A DNA stretch of 64,000 nt from Thermaurantimonas aggregans (GCF_003851885.1 NZ_BHZE01000008.1:51576-115575); one strand, 5' to 3'; counted from the first letter of the stretch, positions 51,433-61,880 are shown. The notes: a model not told the origin generated them from the letters alone. Numbers and translations are program-made.

Positions 51433-53805
51433 ATGAAAAAGTTCACCGTACTTGTTGCTCAAATATTATTTTTAAGTTTTTTACATGCACAAACGGGCGT
51501 TGTTCGGGGTACTGTGACCGATGCTATTACCAATGAACCTCTCCCTTTTACAAATGTGGTAATAAAAGGATTAAACAAAGGTTCAACGACTAATGAAAAA
51601 GGTCAATATGAAATTACGGGTGTGCCGGTTGGACTTTACAATATTGAGGCCTCGTACATCGGCTACTTGCCAAAAACCGAATTTGAAGTGCAAGTGAGCC
51701 AGGCGCGGCCGGCAATTGTAAACTTTAAACTCAGGGAGAACACTGCCCAGATCGGCGAGGTGACCGTAACTGCTCAAAACAGTTTCAACCGTTCGCAAGA
51801 GAGCCCTGTCTCGCTCAACACTATTGGAATCAATGAAATACAGCGCAATCCTGGGGCTAATCAAGACATCTCACGCGTTATTCAGTCGCTGCCAGGTGTA
51901 GCCAGCACTCCAAATTTTAGAAACGACATCATCATACGCGGTGGCGCACCTAATGAAAACCGTTTTTACCTCGACGGCATTGAGATTCCGTCTATCAATC
52001 ACTTTGGTACCCAAGGCAGTAGCGGAGGGCCGGTAGGTCTCATTAACGTGCAAACCATTAGAGAGGTTGACTTTTACACAGGCGCCTTTCCGGTAGAAAG
52101 GAGCAACGCCCTTTCGTCGGTAATGGACATCAAGCTAAAAGAGGGGAACGAAGAGAAATTGAAATACGTCTTTCAAGTAGGTGCGTCTGAAGCAGGTCTT
52201 ACCGTAGATGGACCTTTAACAAACAACACAACTTTCATTGCCTCAGCCCGCAGGTCGTATTTGCAATTTCTCTTTTCGCTGCTCGAGCTGCCCTTCTTGC
52301 CCACATACAACGACTTTCAGTTTAAAACTCGAACCAAGCTAAGCGACAAGAGTCAGTTGGTGCTTTTGGGTCTAGGTGCCTTAGACTACGCTCCACTGAA
52401 TCCAAATGCCAACAGCACCGAAGAGCAACGCTACATCCTTGCCTATTTGCCTGTTTTCAACCAGTGGAATTACTCCATCGGTGCACGTTATACCTACTTT
52501 GGCAAAAATTCATTTACCAACGTGGTACTAAGTCGGTTTATGCTCAACAACGAATCGTTTAAATACCCCGATAACAATGAGAATATGCAAAAACTCTTGG
52601 ATTACCAAAGCCGGGAGATTGAAAACAAACTTCGCATAGAAAACGTGGCTCGCGTGGGTAAGCTTAAAGTAACCACTGGCGGACTTTTGGAGCAAGTAAA
52701 ATATTCCACATCTACTACTGATCGCCGATTTGCCAATGGATTTGTGCTTGATTACGCCTCCGATCTGGTGCGCTACAAGTATGGCGCATTTGCACAAGTA
52801 TCGGGCACAGCGCTGAAGGGCAGACTCGACTACTCAGCAGGAGTTCGCGCCGAAGGCCTTAACTTCAACGACCACATGAGCAATCCGCTCAATCAGTTTT
52901 CACCCCGTGTATCCCTTGCCTACAACCTCACCGACCGCTGGGCACTGAATGCCAACTGGGGAATTTATTACCAACTGCCCCCCTTCCCTACCCTTGGTTT
53001 TCGGGACAATGCCGGCAACCTCGTTAATACTGCGGCCCGCTACATCCGTTCTGATCACTACATCACAGGTATTTCATGGTTTCCAAGCACTACAGCCAAA
53101 GTAGCTGTTGAAGGATTTTTAAAGCAGTATTTCAATTACCCCTTCCTTTTGCGCGACAGTGTATCGCTCGCCAATCTGGGCAGTGACTTTGGCGTAATCG
53201 GCAACGCGCCGGCAACATTCGACAATCAGGGCAGAGCATATGGAGTAGAATTGAGTTACCAACAGAAACTCTATAAAGGTTTCTTTGGCATACTGGCCAT
53301 TACTGCAGTGCGCAGCGAGTTTCAAGACAAAAACGGCATATACCGTCCATCAGCTTGGGACAACCGCCTTATAGCCACTGCCACGTTCGGAAAGAAATTT
53401 GGCCGTAATTGGGAAATCGGCTTCCAATACCAATACTTGGGCGGGGCACCTTACACGCCAATCGATACCATCAAATCGGGATTTATTCCTAACTTTCAGA
53501 ACAATTCCTTTGGATTTCTGGACTTTTCCCGCATCAATTCCGAGCGCGTTGAAGGTTTTCATCGCCTGAACGCACGAATCGACAAAAAATGGTTTTTTGC
53601 TCGTTACAACTTAAATGTTTACTTCGACATTCAGAATGCCCTTGGCTTAGCTCCACAGGGTGCTCCGCGATTTGATGCGGTGCGCGATGAAAATGGTCAA
53701 CCCATCGTCAATCCCAACGACCCAACCCGCTATCTAACGCGTCTTATTCCTAACAGTGCTACAGGTCCTGCTTTGCCGTCGATTGGGTTGATTGTAGAAT
53801 TCTAA
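51433..53805 (+). CDS. TonB-dependent outer-membrane receptor with N-terminal carboxypeptidase-like domain
   Basis: A 790-residue receptor. Signal peptide (MKKFTVLVAQILFLSFLHAQ), a carboxypeptidase-regulatory-like domain (about 21-105, VVRGTVTDAITNEPLPFTN and GSTTNEKGQYEITGVPVG), a plug (about 110-240, with DISRVIQSLPGV, IIIRGGAPNENRFYLDG) and a 22-strand-type barrel ending in phenylalanine (LPSIGLIVEF). It would import a ligand bound at the cell surface using TonB energy. It is not a SusC type (too short, no SusD partner). Neighbouring ferritin and MarR genes hint at iron or haem, but no ligand motif is seen. It is followed by a terminator. Confidence 0.93.
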   Translation: MKKFTVLVAQILFLSFLHAQTGVVRGTVTDAITNEPLPFTNVVIKGLNKGSTTNEKGQYEITGVPVGLYNIEASYIGYLPKTEFEVQVSQARPAIVNFKLRENTAQIGEVTVTAQNSFNRSQESPVSLNTIGINEIQRNPGANQDISRVIQSLPGVASTPNFRNDIIIRGGAPNENRFYLDGIEIPSINHFGTQGSSGGPVGLINVQTIREVDFYTGAFPVERSNALSSVMDIKLKEGNEEKLKYVFQVGASEAGLTVDGPLTNNTTFIASARRSYLQFLFSLLELPFLPTYNDFQFKTRTKLSDKSQLVLLGLGALDYAPLNPNANSTEEQRYILAYLPVFNQWNYSIGARYTYFGKNSFTNVVLSRFMLNNESFKYPDNNENMQKLLDYQSREIENKLRIENVARVGKLKVTTGGLLEQVKYSTSTTDRRFANGFVLDYASDLVRYKYGAFAQVSGTALKGRLDYSAGVRAEGLNFNDHMSNPLNQFSPRVSLAYNLTDRWALNANWGIYYQLPPFPTLGFRDNAGNLVNTAARYIRSDHYITGISWFPSTTAKVAVEGFLKQYFNYPFLLRDSVSLANLGSDFGVIGNAPATFDNQGRAYGVELSYQQKLYKGFFGILAITAVRSEFQDKNGIYRPSAWDNRLIATATFGKKFGRNWEIGFQYQYLGGAPYTPIDTIKSGFIPNFQNNSFGFLDFSRINSERVEGFHRLNARIDKKWFFARYNLNVYFDIQNALGLAPQGAPRFDAVRDENGQPIVNPNDPTRYLTRLIPNSATGPALPSIGLIVEF

Positions 53806-53830
53806 TAAAGACATCACATCATCCACATTG

Positions 53831-53874
53831 AGCGGGTTTAGCTTGTATATTTTAAAGCTATTCCCGCTTTTTTT
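53831..53874 (+). terminator. Terminator after the TonB-receptor gene
   Basis: AGCGGG (53831-53836) pairs with CCCGCT (53863-53868), with inner TTTAGCTT/AAAGCTA pairing, followed by seven T. It begins 25 bases after the receptor stop. Confidence 0.85.
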
Positions 53875-53969
53875 ATGTTCATTCTTACTTTAAAGAAAAA
53901 ATAAAAAAATTTTATTTATATAAACAATACTTTATTGTAAAAATAATCTTATGTTTTAAAATTTTAATT

Positions 53970-53977
53970 TATTTTTG
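53970..53977 (+). promoter_or_regulatory. Bacteroidota -7 box upstream of the T9SS cargo gene
   Basis: TATTTTTG matches TAnnTTTG, 23 bases before the ATG at 54001. A GGAG ribosome-binding sequence (53991-53994) lies 6 bases before that ATG, which decides the start against the TTG at 53989. Confidence 0.5.
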
Positions 53978-54000
53978 AATTCAATAATTTGGAGATAATT

Positions 54001-56526
54001 ATGAAACAATTCAGCAGATTATCGCCAGTTTTTTTGACAATATTTCTACTCTTTACAAAACTTTATGGTCAAACTTATACATGGACCGGTACCCTGAACA
54101 ATCAACTAAGTAATGCACAAAACTGGACTCCACCTCGACTTTCACCATCTAACAACGATATTCTCATTTTTGCTGTGTCATCTTCCATCGCTCTTGACAG
54201 CATTCCATCGCCATACACTACGGGGAAAATTCTTATAGAATCAGGAGCCCAAGTTTCATTTTCATCTACATCTTCCGTTACATTAATCATTCAGGGTTCT
54301 ACAGGCGAAGATTTGAGTGTTTGTTCGACCTGTAATTTGACCTTCTCCGGGAGTCCAACTATTACACTTCAAATAGACGCAGGAGCTACTGCTGAAATCA
54401 GCGGTGAAATTGTTTTTACCGGTGGAGGGCATCGACTATTGCCGTCAATCAATAATCAAGCTCAAATAGTATTTAAGAATGGAAGCTCCTTTCGGGCAGC
54501 ATCGGGATTTACTGGCAATGCATTTGGAACATCAAATTCAACGCTGAATTCGGTAATTTTTCAAAACGGGTCTAGGTACATTTACGAATCAGGAGGTAAT
54601 CCCTTTGGAGTAAGTGCTCCTAATTCGATCGTTGTTTTCCAACCAGGTAGTAGATTCGTGCAGCGTACCGGAGCAGCGCCTGCAATGGCTAATAGAAATT
54701 ATGCTGACTTTGAGGTAGATATTACAAGCTCAACTACATATTATGGATCTTCACCGGTAAGTATCGACTCCTTGATCATCACCAACGGTACTGTGAATTT
54801 TAATTTACAAGCGGATAATCAGGTCAAAGGAAATATATTCATACAAACAGGCGCCACTTTAAACTTCAATCCACCCTCGAACGCTACATTGCGTTTCACC
54901 GGCACTAGTCCACAGCAATTGAATGGTACTGGAAATCTAACCTTTAATAATAATGTACTTCTGAGTTTTGAAAATACTTCTGGCATCACTATTAATAAAA
55001 ATATTGCTGCATATCGGATAGAAGCTTCAACAGCAGTACCAGTTACCATCAACACTGGTCAGAATTTATCTATTTATACTTCATTTGATTCACAAGGAAA
55101 TTTGATAATTAACGGCACAATAACTTTAGAAGCCACTTCAGCAAGTGATTATGCTATGTTGAAGTGCACAGGTGCGATTTCGGGTATTGGTCAGGTGGTA
55201 CAAAAACAGTTTCTCACCGAAGGTTGGAACATGTTGAGCCAATCCTTAACAGCATCAAGTGCTGCCTTTTTTGGATCAATTGGCACCGATGCCGGCCACC
55301 CAAACATCAAGAATTTTTACTCATGGAATGGTCAAAACTGGGTAAACATTCCTAACAATCTTGCAGCCATCACAGCTGGAACGGGTTATTTTGGATTTGT
55401 GGGGCAGTATGGAATATATTCATCTTCAGGTGTACGTTCGTTTACTGGATTGCCGCTTACCTCAGTGAGTGTGCCTACCTTAACCCATCAAACAGCTGAC
55501 ACTGTTGTAAACTTTACTCTCTCTAACAATCCAACGGACCGAACCGGTTGGAATCTGGTCGGCAATCCACTCACCTGTGCGCTCGACTTCAGCACATTAA
55601 ACCGAACCAACGTGGCAAATGCCTTTTACATCTACGATCACAACGGCGGAAATCCTATCTACAGGTATTACAGCGGAGGCGGTATTAATGACCCTTATAT
55701 AGCACCGATGCAAGCTTTCTGGATTAAAACCACAGCTCTACCGGCCAGCTTGCACTCCGGACCTATTACTATGACCAATGGAATAATACCCACAACTGCT
55801 CCTATTCGTTATAAACCTCTATCTACTGGTGTAGAGGACTACTTTATCTTACGTGCTTATCAAACTTCGGATTCTTCAAAATCAGACGTAGTTGTTCTTT
55901 CCATTCACCAAAATGCTACTGATGGATACGATGAAGAGTGGGATGCTTTAAAACTTAAAAACGGAGGAGCAAATCCAAATATGTATTGTGTTTCAGGTAC
56001 AGCAGCATTAGCCGTAAATACATTTTCTTTACCCAACACAATAAATCAAAAAGATTTCGATATCTATTTCCAATCAAACTTGCATCTAACACAGTATTAC
56101 ATTACACATGACAATTCAAAACTCACCCATTCATATGACATTTACTTAATTGATAAAAAAACTGGAAATATTCACGACTTAAATGCTGGTCCCTATTACT
56201 TCACATTTGATACTGCCTACATCGATCGTTTTATTTTCAGAATTAGCCCTAAAGCACTTTCAAATAAAGAACAGATCGATTTTACGAAAAACCTTCAGGT
56301 CTTTTTCGAAAATCGCAAAATCAATGTATTATCAAAAGAAATTTCAGTTAATGCACGGATAAAAGTTATAAATGCTACAGGTCAAATTATTATGGATCAT
56401 CAAATCTATTTAACTAAAAATGAAAAAACTACCGTAGAGCTAAATCCAACTATTGCTGCGGGAGTTTATTCTGTCATTTTTGAAGCATCTAATGGAAGAA
56501 TTTTTAAAAAATTTATAATCTTGTAA
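54001..56526 (+). CDS. Secreted beta-rich protein with type A T9SS sorting domain
   Basis: An 842-residue exported protein. Signal peptide (about 1-24, ending LYGQ), then a long beta-solenoid-like stretch (about 25-400) with repeated short units such as ILIESGAQVSF, IVFKNGSSF and VIFQNGSRY, then a region with GWNMLSQSL and GWNLVGNPLTCALDFS (about 405-560), which is common near the end of T9SS cargo, and finally the type A sorting domain (about 755-842, LQVFFENRKINVLSKE, GVYSVIFEASNGRIFKKFIIL). It would be secreted through the type IX system and attached to the surface. Adhesion or surface-layer use is a guess. No enzyme motif was found. Confidence 0.83.
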   Translation: MKQFSRLSPVFLTIFLLFTKLYGQTYTWTGTLNNQLSNAQNWTPPRLSPSNNDILIFAVSSSIALDSIPSPYTTGKILIESGAQVSFSSTSSVTLIIQGSTGEDLSVCSTCNLTFSGSPTITLQIDAGATAEISGEIVFTGGGHRLLPSINNQAQIVFKNGSSFRAASGFTGNAFGTSNSTLNSVIFQNGSRYIYESGGNPFGVSAPNSIVVFQPGSRFVQRTGAAPAMANRNYADFEVDITSSTTYYGSSPVSIDSLIITNGTVNFNLQADNQVKGNIFIQTGATLNFNPPSNATLRFTGTSPQQLNGTGNLTFNNNVLLSFENTSGITINKNIAAYRIEASTAVPVTINTGQNLSIYTSFDSQGNLIINGTITLEATSASDYAMLKCTGAISGIGQVVQKQFLTEGWNMLSQSLTASSAAFFGSIGTDAGHPNIKNFYSWNGQNWVNIPNNLAAITAGTGYFGFVGQYGIYSSSGVRSFTGLPLTSVSVPTLTHQTADTVVNFTLSNNPTDRTGWNLVGNPLTCALDFSTLNRTNVANAFYIYDHNGGNPIYRYYSGGGINDPYIAPMQAFWIKTTALPASLHSGPITMTNGIIPTTAPIRYKPLSTGVEDYFILRAYQTSDSSKSDVVVLSIHQNATDGYDEEWDALKLKNGGANPNMYCVSGTAALAVNTFSLPNTINQKDFDIYFQSNLHLTQYYITHDNSKLTHSYDIYLIDKKTGNIHDLNAGPYYFTFDTAYIDRFIFRISPKALSNKEQIDFTKNLQVFFENRKINVLSKEISVNARIKVINATGQIIMDHQIYLTKNEKTTVELNPTIAAGVYSVIFEASNGRIFKKFIIL

Positions 56527-56591
56527 TGGGTTAAATTAAAATTGAAAAAGAAGAACGATAATAACTCAGCAAAATGAATGTTACTTGACAC

Positions 56592-57017
56592 TTACTTTTT
56601 TGAAAAATTTTTCAAGTAGTATAGCATCGCTTGCCTGTCGTTTTCGAAAGTAAGCAGATTAATGGAACTTTCTGATACAGAAAGTGGTAACAGTTGAAGG
56701 ATTTCGTTGTTTCTAATTTCAAACGATTGTTTAGGATATACTCTGTAATAGATTGGTATAACCGAAATTTCCGGATCGAAAACGGAGATTATCGGTTTTT
56801 CATACACATAGAATTGCTCAGCATCATACAGCTCCAGACCTAACTCTTCGCTTAGCTCGCGATGCAGAGCATCAAAAATACCTTCTCCCCACTGCATTCC
56901 ACCACCTGGAAATTTAACCATTTCAACGCCTTTATAAAATTCTCTGGTAGCAAGGATATGATTGGCTGAATCTAAATCGATGATGGCATACACGCGAATG
57001 GAAAATCTCTTACCCAT
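56592..57017 (-). CDS. Nudix hydrolase
   Basis: A 141-residue protein. The Nudix box is complete: G-x5-E-x7-RELSEELGL, with G-G-M-Q-W-G-E and R-E-L-S-E-E-L-G-L. The preceding MVKFPGGGMQ gives the usual Pro-Gly-Gly lead. It would hydrolyse a nucleoside diphosphate linked to another moiety; the substrate cannot be told. The ATG at 57017 (MGKRFSIRVY) is chosen because the further upstream codons lie in the terminator hairpin of the preceding gene. Confidence 0.9.
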   Translation of the reverse strand: MGKRFSIRVYAIIDLDSANHILATREFYKGVEMVKFPGGGMQWGEGIFDALHRELSEELGLELYDAEQFYVYEKPIISVFDPEISVIPIYYRVYPKQSFEIRNNEILQLLPLSVSESSINLLTFENDRQAMLYYLKNFSKK

Positions 57018-57027
57018 AAAACAAAAA

Positions 57028-57054
57028 TAGCCGGCTGTTTGAAACAACCGGCTA
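57028..57054 (-). terminator. Terminator after the choice-of-anchor L gene (57.1-58.9 kb)
   Basis: TAGCCGG (57028-57034) pairs with CCGGCTA (57048-57054), with TGTTT/AAACA inside, a stem of about 12 pairs with single mismatches. On the minus strand it is followed by TTTTTGTTTT. It lies 21 bases after the stop of the type B cargo gene and 11 bases before the Nudix start. Confidence 0.8.
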
Positions 57055-57074
57055 AAATTAGGAACAAGATTTTG

Positions 57075-58859
57075 TTATCTCATGATGGTAATGGTACCGT
57101 TATACTTTTCTTGACCTACAATTAGGTCGTAGAAATACACCCCGTCAGGTACCGGTTCGCCTGTGTTTCTTCGTCGGCCATTCCAGCAGGCAGCGGGATT
57201 CGCATCATCGCAGTTCTGATAATTTGGCGATTCGAAGACTACGTCGCCCCAGCGATTGAATATTTTGATTTGTGCTGACGGATGCGTATTGAGTTTTAAG
57301 ATAATAAAAATATCATTCACCCCGTCACCGTTTGGTGTAAATACATTAGGGATTGTGATTTCTTCTGGACCAGTAGGAGGTGGTGGAGGTGGTGGTGTAG
57401 TGTCTTGCGGACAAGTGTCAGGTTTTACTAAATAAATGGTTTTTCGATAGGTGTGCCCTGAAAAACAATTGTCGTATATAAAGACCTCTACGGAATCTTT
57501 TTCAGCCCAGGTTTTAGACTCCCATAAGGTGTCATTGGTCTGGTATACTACACCGCGGTACGTCCAGTCTATAAAGTAGGGTGGGATACCTCCGCTGTCA
57601 GGTGCTGCATTGAGTACGTATTCAAAAGGCAATTCGCAGTAAAATAGAGTATCAGGCAACTTGCTTACATAAATGGGTTCATTGTCTATGATATAAAATG
57701 TGCGCGTTACTCCGGCAGTAAAACATCCGCTATCTGCCGTAGTGATGATTACAGTTTCAACTCCTTCTTTTATAGAATCAGCAAATGGATAAACAATCAG
57801 ACCTTTTGCTGTATTACCTGGCTCGAATCGTATAGTTCCGTCCAATGAATCGTAATCTACCCCATTGATAGCTGTACCTGAAACATTATAATAAATAAAA
57901 GTAGTATCTGATGCCGGAAACTGGCTTACAAAATTCATCAGACCATAGTTGCAACCTTCGATCAAGGTACTGTCGTTGGGTGCATTAGGGAATGGATTTG
58001 ATGTTTGCAGTTCAGGCTCAATACCTTTAAAGCTACCGGCCTCAAGGAAAACGGCAGAATTCAAAGCTCCATCCGTAACGTCAGCTATTGCCATTTTTAT
58101 GGTATAGGTCTGAGCGCAGTTCACTTTGGTTTCAGCCGTAAGCGGCACAGTGAATCCTGGCATATTCACCGTAGTCATGGCTGCATTGTTGACAAAGTAA
58201 ATAGAATGAGCGACAAAGTTTGGATTGGCAGCCAGACACGGAGCAGGGTTACCTGCACTTGGTACCCCACTGTTTACTGTATTGATGGCCACAGGAATGT
58301 TAGTGCCAGGAATAAGCGCAATGTTAATCGAGTTATTTGAAAAAGGACCCGAGATTCCGGGGCCGCTTACAAAGAATCCGAAAACATCATTAAACAATGA
58401 GCAGGTAAATCCAGGGTATTCTCGCGATGCAAATACATAACGGAATTTGATTGAGTCACCCATCGGCACGAAATTGAAGGTGATGCGAACCAGGTTGTTA
58501 ATTGAAGATGCAGGTAAACCCATTGATACCAAAAGAGCCTGTAAATCTGAGTCGCTTCCTCCTGCATTTCCTACCGGTGTGGCTGGTCCATTAGGAACCA
58601 CGTGGTTAATACCACCAGTCGACATTACAACCCCGCTATCTAGACCAATATTAGAATTCACTCCATTGAAAAAACCAATACCTGAATTACCTACAGAGAT
58701 AATATTGCTCACCTGTACTCCAGTACCTATAAGTACATTTTGAATCAGATTAGGTACAGGTGAGTACAATGGGGCTGCTTGGCTCACTGTGAGCTGGGCA
58801 AAAGTGGAGTGACTTAAAACTCCTGAAACTGCTAAAAAAAGTCCAAGAAGTTTTTTCAT
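57075..58859 (-). CDS. Secreted choice-of-anchor L protein with type B T9SS sorting domain (paralog 1)
   Basis: A 594-residue exported protein. Signal peptide (1-21, ending STFAQ), choice-of-anchor L domain (about 30-270: [52 protein letters not shown] end), Calx-beta-like domain (about 295-390: [30 protein letters not shown]), a further beta domain, a proline run, and the C-terminal type B (gliding-motility-associated) domain (about 510-594: [43 protein letters not shown]). It is surface-bound or released by T9SS. It follows its paralog by 6 bases in the same operon, and ends at a terminator. Confidence 0.88.
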   Translation of the reverse strand: MKKLLGLFLAVSGVLSHSTFAQLTVSQAAPLYSPVPNLIQNVLIGTGVQVSNIISVGNSGIGFFNGVNSNIGLDSGVVMSTGGINHVVPNGPATPVGNAGGSDSDLQALLVSMGLPASSINNLVRITFNFVPMGDSIKFRYVFASREYPGFTCSLFNDVFGFFVSGPGISGPFSNNSINIALIPGTNIPVAINTVNSGVPSAGNPAPCLAANPNFVAHSIYFVNNAAMTTVNMPGFTVPLTAETKVNCAQTYTIKMAIADVTDGALNSAVFLEAGSFKGIEPELQTSNPFPNAPNDSTLIEGCNYGLMNFVSQFPASDTTFIYYNVSGTAINGVDYDSLDGTIRFEPGNTAKGLIVYPFADSIKEGVETVIITTADSGCFTAGVTRTFYIIDNEPIYVSKLPDTLFYCELPFEYVLNAAPDSGGIPPYFIDWTYRGVVYQTNDTLWESKTWAEKDSVEVFIYDNCFSGHTYRKTIYLVKPDTCPQDTTPPPPPPPTGPEEITIPNVFTPNGDGVNDIFIILKLNTHPSAQIKIFNRWGDVVFESPNYQNCDDANPAACWNGRRRNTGEPVPDGVYFYDLIVGQEKYNGTITIMR

Positions 58860-58865
58860 TTTGCT

Positions 58866-61052
58866 TTATCGAATTAGATGAATTGTGCCAGAGCGTTCTT
58901 CTTTTACGTCGTTTTTTAACGATATTAAAATCTTATACAAATATAGACCTTGAGGGGCGTCCTGACCTATATATTTTCCGTCCCAAGATTTGGTAATATC
59001 ATCTGACTCAAAGACCATCTGCCCCCAGCGGTTGAATATCTGAATTTGATATCCTTCAATACCCTCAGCTATCACTTGAAACACGTCGTTTTTACCATCG
59101 CCGTTAGGCGTGAAGCTATTAGGAATGTAAATGAGAAAGTCTCTTTGAACATTAATGTTTCTACGTAAGGTGTCCTGGCAACCAAATTCATTAGAAACTA
59201 CCAGTGTTATTGTGTAAGAGCCAGGTGCTGAATAAATGTGTTTCGGATTGGGAAGAATGGAAGTTTTTCCATCACCAAAGTCCCAAGAGTAGGAGGTGGC
59301 ATTTTTACTGTTATTAAACATCTGTACCGCTAACTCTACAAAACTTATCTGCTCGGCTCTGAAGGCAGCTTCAGGCTCTGGATAGACATATACTATGGTG
59401 GAATCTACTTTAATATTACCACATGCATCAGTTACTGTGAAATAATAAACTGTTGTATCGCTGGGTTGCACCGTCATTCGGGTATCTTGTGGAAACCCAC
59501 CTTGCCAGCCATAGGTAAAAGGAGGTTTATCTCCTGTGAAATTTGCTTCTATTTGAATTTTTTCACCCTGGCAAATGCCGTAGTCGAGTGTTTCAATATT
59601 AATTTGGTTATCCATATTGGCATATAGGGTCTTCGATAGCAAGAGTGTATCAGAGTAACAGGAATCAGTAACATAATAATATAAAGTCGTATCATGAAGT
59701 ACAACAAAAAACCGGGACTTATTGGTGTCGTTGTCAAACCACCAACCAAAAGTACTTCCTTCACCACCAGTCATTAATACTTCCAACTGGATAGAATCAC
59801 CTGGACAATACACCGTATCATAGCCGCTTTTGTTAAGAATTCCGGCGTTCATAGGCTTAGGATCGCGAATCCAAATACGTACGGTATCAAGTGGGTATTG
59901 GTAGCAAGGGCTCCACGCGTAATAGGTGTTGAATGACAAGAGACGGGGTTGTTGGGGTATTTTATTGTTGATAGGTGTTACCCAGAGAGTATCATACACC
60001 TTGCCAGCTGCTATTACAAATGAATCAGGAAGAGCCACATAATCGGTTCCTGCCACTGCAGTTCCGCCTGTGTTAAATTTTATGGTGAGGGGTATTTGTG
60101 TGTTAAAAGTACGCTTAAAAACGATTGGAAATGCCCCGCAACTCTCACTAATAGTGTCACCTTTGTTAAGATATCCCGGGCTGTTGCCTGTATGGTACAT
60201 TTCCAGTTTTGGAACTTTAAAACTATTAGCTCGTAAAAACACGGCAGAATTTAGAGCATTGTCGCTTACGTTTGCGATGGCGAGTTTGATTCTGTAATAA
60301 TTTCCACATTGTACAGATGCCACAGCCTTAAGTGGTTTGGTTGCGCCATTGTATGAAGTACCCGTAGGGGCATTATTGAAATAGATGCTATGAGCAACAA
60401 AGTTAGGGTTTGCAGCCAGGCATATCGATGCGCTGCCACCGCCAGTAGGCGCACCTCCGTTTAATGTGTTAATTGCTACCGGAATGTTTGTACCGGGTAT
60501 TAAAGCAATGTTTTGTGTAGTAACCTGATTAGCCGGGGTGCCGTTGATTCCAGGACCTGTCAGAAAAAATCCGAATACATCATTGAAGGCCGTACATGTA
60601 AAGCTTTGATATTCTTTGGAGGCAAAAACATATTCAAATTCCAACGAATCTGCATAACTAATAAAATCAAATTCAATACGAGCAATGCTAAACAGACCAC
60701 CAGAGATGCCCATCTGCTGTTGTAAGGCCTGTAGCTGAGCATCAGTCATCGGACCTCCGGGTCCAGTAGCATTACCCCCGACCAACGCATCTGTAGCTGG
60801 GGCAGTAACCATGATTATACCGGTATCGATTCCAATATTTGTATTTACACCATTAAAAGCACCAATCTGGTTAGTGTTTGGCCACTGAGGCTGCGGACCA
60901 AACCAAAAAACAATCATAGAGTCCTGGACGAAAATATTTTTAACCAGCCACATGCCATTCTGGTACTGGCCGGTATTGTTCACCACGAGCTGAGCGCTGA
61001 TACTCAATAAAAAAGAACAAAAAACGGCCGTTAGAGTAGCTTTTTTTATCAT
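58866..61052 (-). CDS. Secreted choice-of-anchor L protein with PKD and type B T9SS sorting domains (paralog 2)
   Basis: A 728-residue exported protein. Signal peptide (1-20, ending LSISAQ), choice-of-anchor L domain (about 30-275: [44 protein letters not shown]), a Calx-beta-like stretch (about 300-370), Ig-like beta domains, a PKD domain (about 560-640: SYSWDFGDGKTS, HIYSAPGSYTITLVV) and a type B sorting domain (about 640-728: IPNSFTPNGDGKNDVF, IQIFNRWGQMVFES, APQGLYLYKIL). It is the first gene of a two-gene operon with its shorter paralog; an inverted repeat lies 14 bases before its start. Such proteins are thought to be adhesins or surface structures; no enzyme motif is seen. Confidence 0.88.
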   Translation of the reverse strand: MIKKATLTAVFCSFLLSISAQLVVNNTGQYQNGMWLVKNIFVQDSMIVFWFGPQPQWPNTNQIGAFNGVNTNIGIDTGIIMVTAPATDALVGGNATGPGGPMTDAQLQALQQQMGISGGLFSIARIEFDFISYADSLEFEYVFASKEYQSFTCTAFNDVFGFFLTGPGINGTPANQVTTQNIALIPGTNIPVAINTLNGGAPTGGGSASICLAANPNFVAHSIYFNNAPTGTSYNGATKPLKAVASVQCGNYYRIKLAIANVSDNALNSAVFLRANSFKVPKLEMYHTGNSPGYLNKGDTISESCGAFPIVFKRTFNTQIPLTIKFNTGGTAVAGTDYVALPDSFVIAAGKVYDTLWVTPINNKIPQQPRLLSFNTYYAWSPCYQYPLDTVRIWIRDPKPMNAGILNKSGYDTVYCPGDSIQLEVLMTGGEGSTFGWWFDNDTNKSRFFVVLHDTTLYYYVTDSCYSDTLLLSKTLYANMDNQINIETLDYGICQGEKIQIEANFTGDKPPFTYGWQGGFPQDTRMTVQPSDTTVYYFTVTDACGNIKVDSTIVYVYPEPEAAFRAEQISFVELAVQMFNNSKNATSYSWDFGDGKTSILPNPKHIYSAPGSYTITLVVSNEFGCQDTLRRNINVQRDFLIYIPNSFTPNGDGKNDVFQVIAEGIEGYQIQIFNRWGQMVFESDDITKSWDGKYIGQDAPQGLYLYKILISLKNDVKEERSGTIHLIR

Positions 61053-61066
61053 TCAAACGAATGTTA

Positions 61067-61094
61067 AATCAATGAGTAAAAATACTCAATGATT
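61067..61094. repeat. Inverted repeat in the choice-of-anchor/carboxylesterase promoter gap
   Basis: AATCAATGAGTA (61067-61078), four A, then TACTCAATGATT (61083-61094): 12-base arms with one central mismatch. It is placed just upstream of the choice-of-anchor L gene start, and could be an operator or a stem in its leader. Confidence 0.45.
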
Positions 61095-61168
61095 GAAAAA
61101 AAGTAATCGACGCTTTTGAAAATATCAATATTTGTTCGTCGAACGTCCTTTAATATCACTTATGAATT

Positions 61169-61837
61169 ATGATAGAGCATAAGACCGGATTGATTTACCA
61201 ATATCGAAAGCCAAGTCTTAAAACGGCTAGGGGCGCCATTTTCATGGTTCATGGTTATGGCAGTCATGAGCTTGATTTATTTTCCTTTGCTGATGAGCTG
61301 CCGGGCGATGTACACATCTACTCCCTTAGAGCCCCTTATCGCCTTCTATGGGGCGGGTACTGCTGGTACAACATTGATTTTTCAGCAGATGGCCGAGTCA
61401 TCGGTCAGAATCTGGAGGAAGCCCATACTTCGAAAGAACTTATCCACACCTTCATCCAAAACACCATGAAGGATACAGGCCTCCAGCCGGGCAATGCTAT
61501 ACTGATGGGCTTCAGCCAGGGAGCCATTCTCGGCTATGCGGTAGCCCTCACCTACCCCGAATCCCTGAGTGCCCTCGTAGCTATGAGCGGGTACATCAAT
61601 AATCAGCTACTCCCCGAAAGTATGCCCTATGAACGACTGAAACACCTCGAAATCCTAATAACCCATGGCACTGAAGACCCCATTATACCCTTCGATTGGG
61701 CAAAAAGGAGTGCTGATTTTTTGGAAAGAAACAACTTATCACACAGATTTTATGGCTATCACGCTGGCCATGGTATTGATAGTCAATCATTTTTTGAAAT
61801 AAAAAAATTTGTTAGTCAAAAAATTTCAAGCTTTTAA
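61169..61837 (+). CDS. Phospholipase/carboxylesterase-family alpha/beta hydrolase
   Basis: A 222-residue hydrolase of the YpfH/acyl-protein thioesterase type. The oxyanion HGYG (28-31), nucleophile S116 in GFSQGAI, D170 in HGTEDPIIP and H201 in AGHGID form a complete set. There is no signal peptide, so it is probably cytoplasmic. The substrate is unknown (short-chain carboxyl esters are typical). It is divergent from the choice-of-anchor L operon, with 116 bases between the starts. Confidence 0.85.
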   Translation: MIEHKTGLIYQYRKPSLKTARGAIFMVHGYGSHELDLFSFADELPGDVHIYSLRAPYRLLWGGYCWYNIDFSADGRVIGQNLEEAHTSKELIHTFIQNTMKDTGLQPGNAILMGFSQGAILGYAVALTYPESLSALVAMSGYINNQLLPESMPYERLKHLEILITHGTEDPIIPFDWAKRSADFLERNNLSHRFYGYHAGHGIDSQSFFEIKKFVSQKISSF

Positions 61838-61845
61838 ATTTTATT

Positions 61846-61853
61846 TAATTTTG
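61846..61853 (+). promoter_or_regulatory. Bacteroidota -7 box upstream of the Asp-box protein gene
   Basis: TAATTTTG matches TAnnTTTG, 27 bases before the ATG at 61881. A weak TTTC lies near the -33 place. Confidence 0.45.
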
Positions 61854-61880
61854 TGATAACCTAATATAAACTTATCAAAA

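Noticed and set aside
57370..57400. A GGT/GGA-rich tandem repeat
   Set aside because: It simply encodes the proline run in the linker of the choice-of-anchor L protein; ordinary low-complexity linker.
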